Origin: Flavobacterium psychrophilum
GTDB taxonomy: Bacteria; Bacteroidota; Bacteroidia; Flavobacteriales; Flavobacteriaceae
NCBI GenBank assembly: GCA_003243255.1
Contig: QFQM01000002.1
Span: 1-64,000, forward strand
Direction of reading: 5' to 3'
DNA length: 64,000 nucleotides
Both the position numbers and the translations under genes were made by a program. The notes below the pieces were generated by a model, which had not been told where the DNA came from, made no database searches, and saw nothing but the letters and a program-made list of their open reading frames with translations. Below, piece after piece: positions 62,860-64,000 of this stretch (the first letter of the stretch is position 1; every line of letters starts with the position of its first letter).

Positions 62860-63465
62860 ATGCAAATGAAACTCATTTTTACAGTTACAGCATTATTTTC
62901 ATTCATGGCACTCAGTGCGCAGGAATGCAGTATCGAAAATTCTAAAAAATACCAGCAGCAACTTAATAAGGAATATGCTGATCCGGCAGAATCGCCATTA
63001 ACGCCAAAAGATCTTAAGAAATTTAAATCGCTGGATTTTTATCCTGTTGATATGGCGTATTGTGTAGAGGCAAAATTTGTTCGCACTCCAAATGAGAAGC
63101 CTTTTGAAATGCCAACAACCACAGAAAGGAAACCGATGTATGTTAAGTTTGGTGAGGTATATTTTAAACTTCATGGTAAAGACTGCAAGCTGGATGTTTT
63201 TCAGAATATTGATTTGGTAAAAAAAGAAGAATATAAAAATCACCTGTTCTTACCGTTTACTGATTTTACCTCAGGTAATGGCAGTTATGGAGGAGGAAGG
63301 TATATCGATCTTCAGCAAACGGAGTCAGATAAAATCATGATTGATTTTAATACCGCTTATAATCCTTACTGTGCTTATAATCATAAATATTCATGTCCTA
63401 TCCCGCCTGCTCAAAACGATCTTCAGGTGGAGGTAAAGGCTGGAGTAAAAGCATATGAAAAGTAA
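62860..63465 (+). CDS. DUF1684-like secreted protein
   Basis: 201 residues from 62860 (or 199 from 62866); a longer frame from 62800 would place the start before the promoter. Signal peptide ends at ALSAQE. Fits DUF1684: NKEYADPAESPLTPKDLKKFKSLDFYPVDMAYCVEA, LFLPFTDFTSGNGSYGGGRYIDL, FNTAYNPYCAYNHKYSCPIPP. Periplasmic; function unknown in this family. Core chromosomal gene. Confidence 0.85.
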   Translation: MQMKLIFTVTALFSFMALSAQECSIENSKKYQQQLNKEYADPAESPLTPKDLKKFKSLDFYPVDMAYCVEAKFVRTPNEKPFEMPTTTERKPMYVKFGEVYFKLHGKDCKLDVFQNIDLVKKEEYKNHLFLPFTDFTSGNGSYGGGRYIDLQQTESDKIMIDFNTAYNPYCAYNHKYSCPIPPAQNDLQVEVKAGVKAYEK

Positions 63466-63477
63466 TCATTCTAAATT

Positions 63478-63511
63478 TCCCTCTCCTTTGGAGAGGGGTT
63501 AGGGGTGAGGC
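63478..63511. repeat. Intergenic repeat of the CCCTCTCC-TTT-GGAGAGGG type
   Basis: An imperfect palindrome followed by GTTAGGGGTGAGG. Similar intergenic repeats are common in Bacteroidota; on the minus strand it translates as PNPSPKER, a known spurious peptide. Only one copy is seen here. Confidence 0.5.
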
Positions 63512-63520
63512 AAAATAACA

Positions 63521-63548
63521 AAACCCCGAAGAATATTCTTCGGGGTTT
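63521..63548. terminator. Bidirectional terminator between convergent genes
   Basis: AAACCCCGAAGAA and TTCTTCGGGGTTT form a 13-bp stem, with A-rich left and T-rich right flanks. It serves both the DUF1684-like gene and the homoserine dehydrogenase gene. Confidence 0.85.
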
Positions 63549-63585
63549 GTCCTTTTCATAGCGTTTTTTGGTAGATAGTAGTAGT

Positions 63586-64000
63586 TTATATTTGAACAGC
63601 AATTTCGGTTTGTTGTACAGCAGCTTCTTTTTCGGTAACAACATGTTGTAATATAAACGACCTGTCACCGGTGTTACCTGCCTGTATGTCTTTCAGATTC
63701 TTAAGGGTAATAGTACCTGTAATATAACCTGACTCATTATTGGTATATGCTTCTTCAATTGTTGCAAACTGCCCTTTAAAGGTTTCAGCGTCTTCTTTTT
63801 TATGCCTTAGCAAGACACTAAGGTTTACATCGTCAGAAAGGATAAGGTTTTCCTTTTGATTAATCTTTTTGTATTCATACCTGTAATCGTAACTAAGGGC
63901 AGAGATATCAGATAGTACCGCTGAAGCTGTTGGATGTGCGCCGGCACCTCTTCCTACGAAGAACTGTGTATCGGCAAAGCTTGTTTTGGTAAGCACTCCG
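63586..64000 (-). CDS. Homoserine dehydrogenase, C-terminal end (partial)
   Basis: The last 137 residues of a homoserine dehydrogenase, running off the window. FFVGRGAGAHPTASAVLSDI is the conserved block near the catalytic domain end, and a C-terminal regulatory-type region follows (VNLSVLLRHKKED). It reduces aspartate semialdehyde to homoserine. Core metabolism. Confidence 0.85.
   Translation of the reverse strand, partial: GVLTKTSFADTQFFVGRGAGAHPTASAVLSDISALSYDYRYEYKKINQKENLILSDDVNLSVLLRHKKEDAETFKGQFATIEEAYTNNESGYITGTITLKNLKDIQAGNTGDRSFILQHVVTEKEAAVQQTEIAVQI

Noticed and set aside
63471..63668. 65-residue minus-strand frame with PNPSPKER
   Set aside because: This peptide comes from a known type of intergenic repeat and overlaps a terminator and the homoserine dehydrogenase end.
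1..64000. CRISPR arrays or a second tRNA/rRNA gene
   Set aside because: I saw no regularly spaced repeats of 24-37 bases, and no RNA gene apart from tRNA-Arg folds convincingly.

Overview
The window looks like a chromosomal segment of a Flavobacterium-like member of the Bacteroidota. Supporting signs are TAnnTTTG-type promoter elements, a type IX secretion (T9SS) C-terminal sorting domain, fused CusA-TolC efflux proteins, a Bacteroidota-style PRTRC cassette, and housekeeping genes at the right end (apt, M56 peptidases with BlaI, an MFS transporter, homoserine dehydrogenase). Everything left of about 56.13 kb is accessory DNA. Two related large serine recombinases, both on the + strand, each lie beside an attachment-like site. 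The right one abuts an intact tRNA-Arg(ACG) gene. This suggests at least two elements stacked in tandem at one tRNA locus.

Layout. 1-6.9 kb: probable defence or nuclease genes (HEPN protein, three proteins with PD-(D/E)XK-like motifs, DUF2971 protein) and a decayed gene. 7.1-8.8 kb: recombinase 1 and a 54-residue companion. 8.8-9.47 kb: junction DNA with att-like and tRNA-end-like sequence. 9.47-20.6 kb: a copper-handling operon (HMA proteins, TlpA-like thioredoxin, DUF3347 and DUF305 proteins, CopA-type P-ATPase, multicopper oxidase, His-rich lipoprotein). 20.9-23.5 kb: divergent arsenic operon (ArsR, DUF6428, ArsC-like phosphatase, ACR3). 23.5-32.0 kb: RND efflux (DUF6660-like, CusA-TolC fusion, CusB), a Zn/Cd-type P-ATPase and a small HMA protein. 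32.1-38.6 kb: a membrane protein, then a GC-rich leftward PRTRC cassette with DUF932 and SSB, led by a strongly structured 90-nt element.

39.0-46.6 kb: a two-gene Septu-like ATPase/HNH system. Its ATPase gene is split by a 4004-bp IS1595-family element with perfect inverted repeats, an 8-bp target duplication (GTTTGGAG) and several passenger genes. 46.7-52.6 kb: a compact five-gene leftward operon (PLD-type nuclease with two H-x-K motifs, PD-(D/E)XK-like nuclease, three unrecognised proteins). This is the best candidate for an undescribed defence system. 52.6-54.4 kb: AlkB-like gene and a scar where a truncated dnaE tail meets a truncated DUF3945-like tail. 54.45-56.17 kb: a second 54-residue companion and recombinase 2, whose last codons run into the tRNA-Arg gene. 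56.3-64 kb: core chromosome.

The metal genes form an integrated pathway. Periplasmic and outer-membrane proteins bind or oxidise copper, the P-type ATPases clear the cytoplasm, the RND pump exports across both membranes, and the ars operon handles arsenic. No CRISPR array was seen. All functional calls rest on motif reading and family memory; no search was run.
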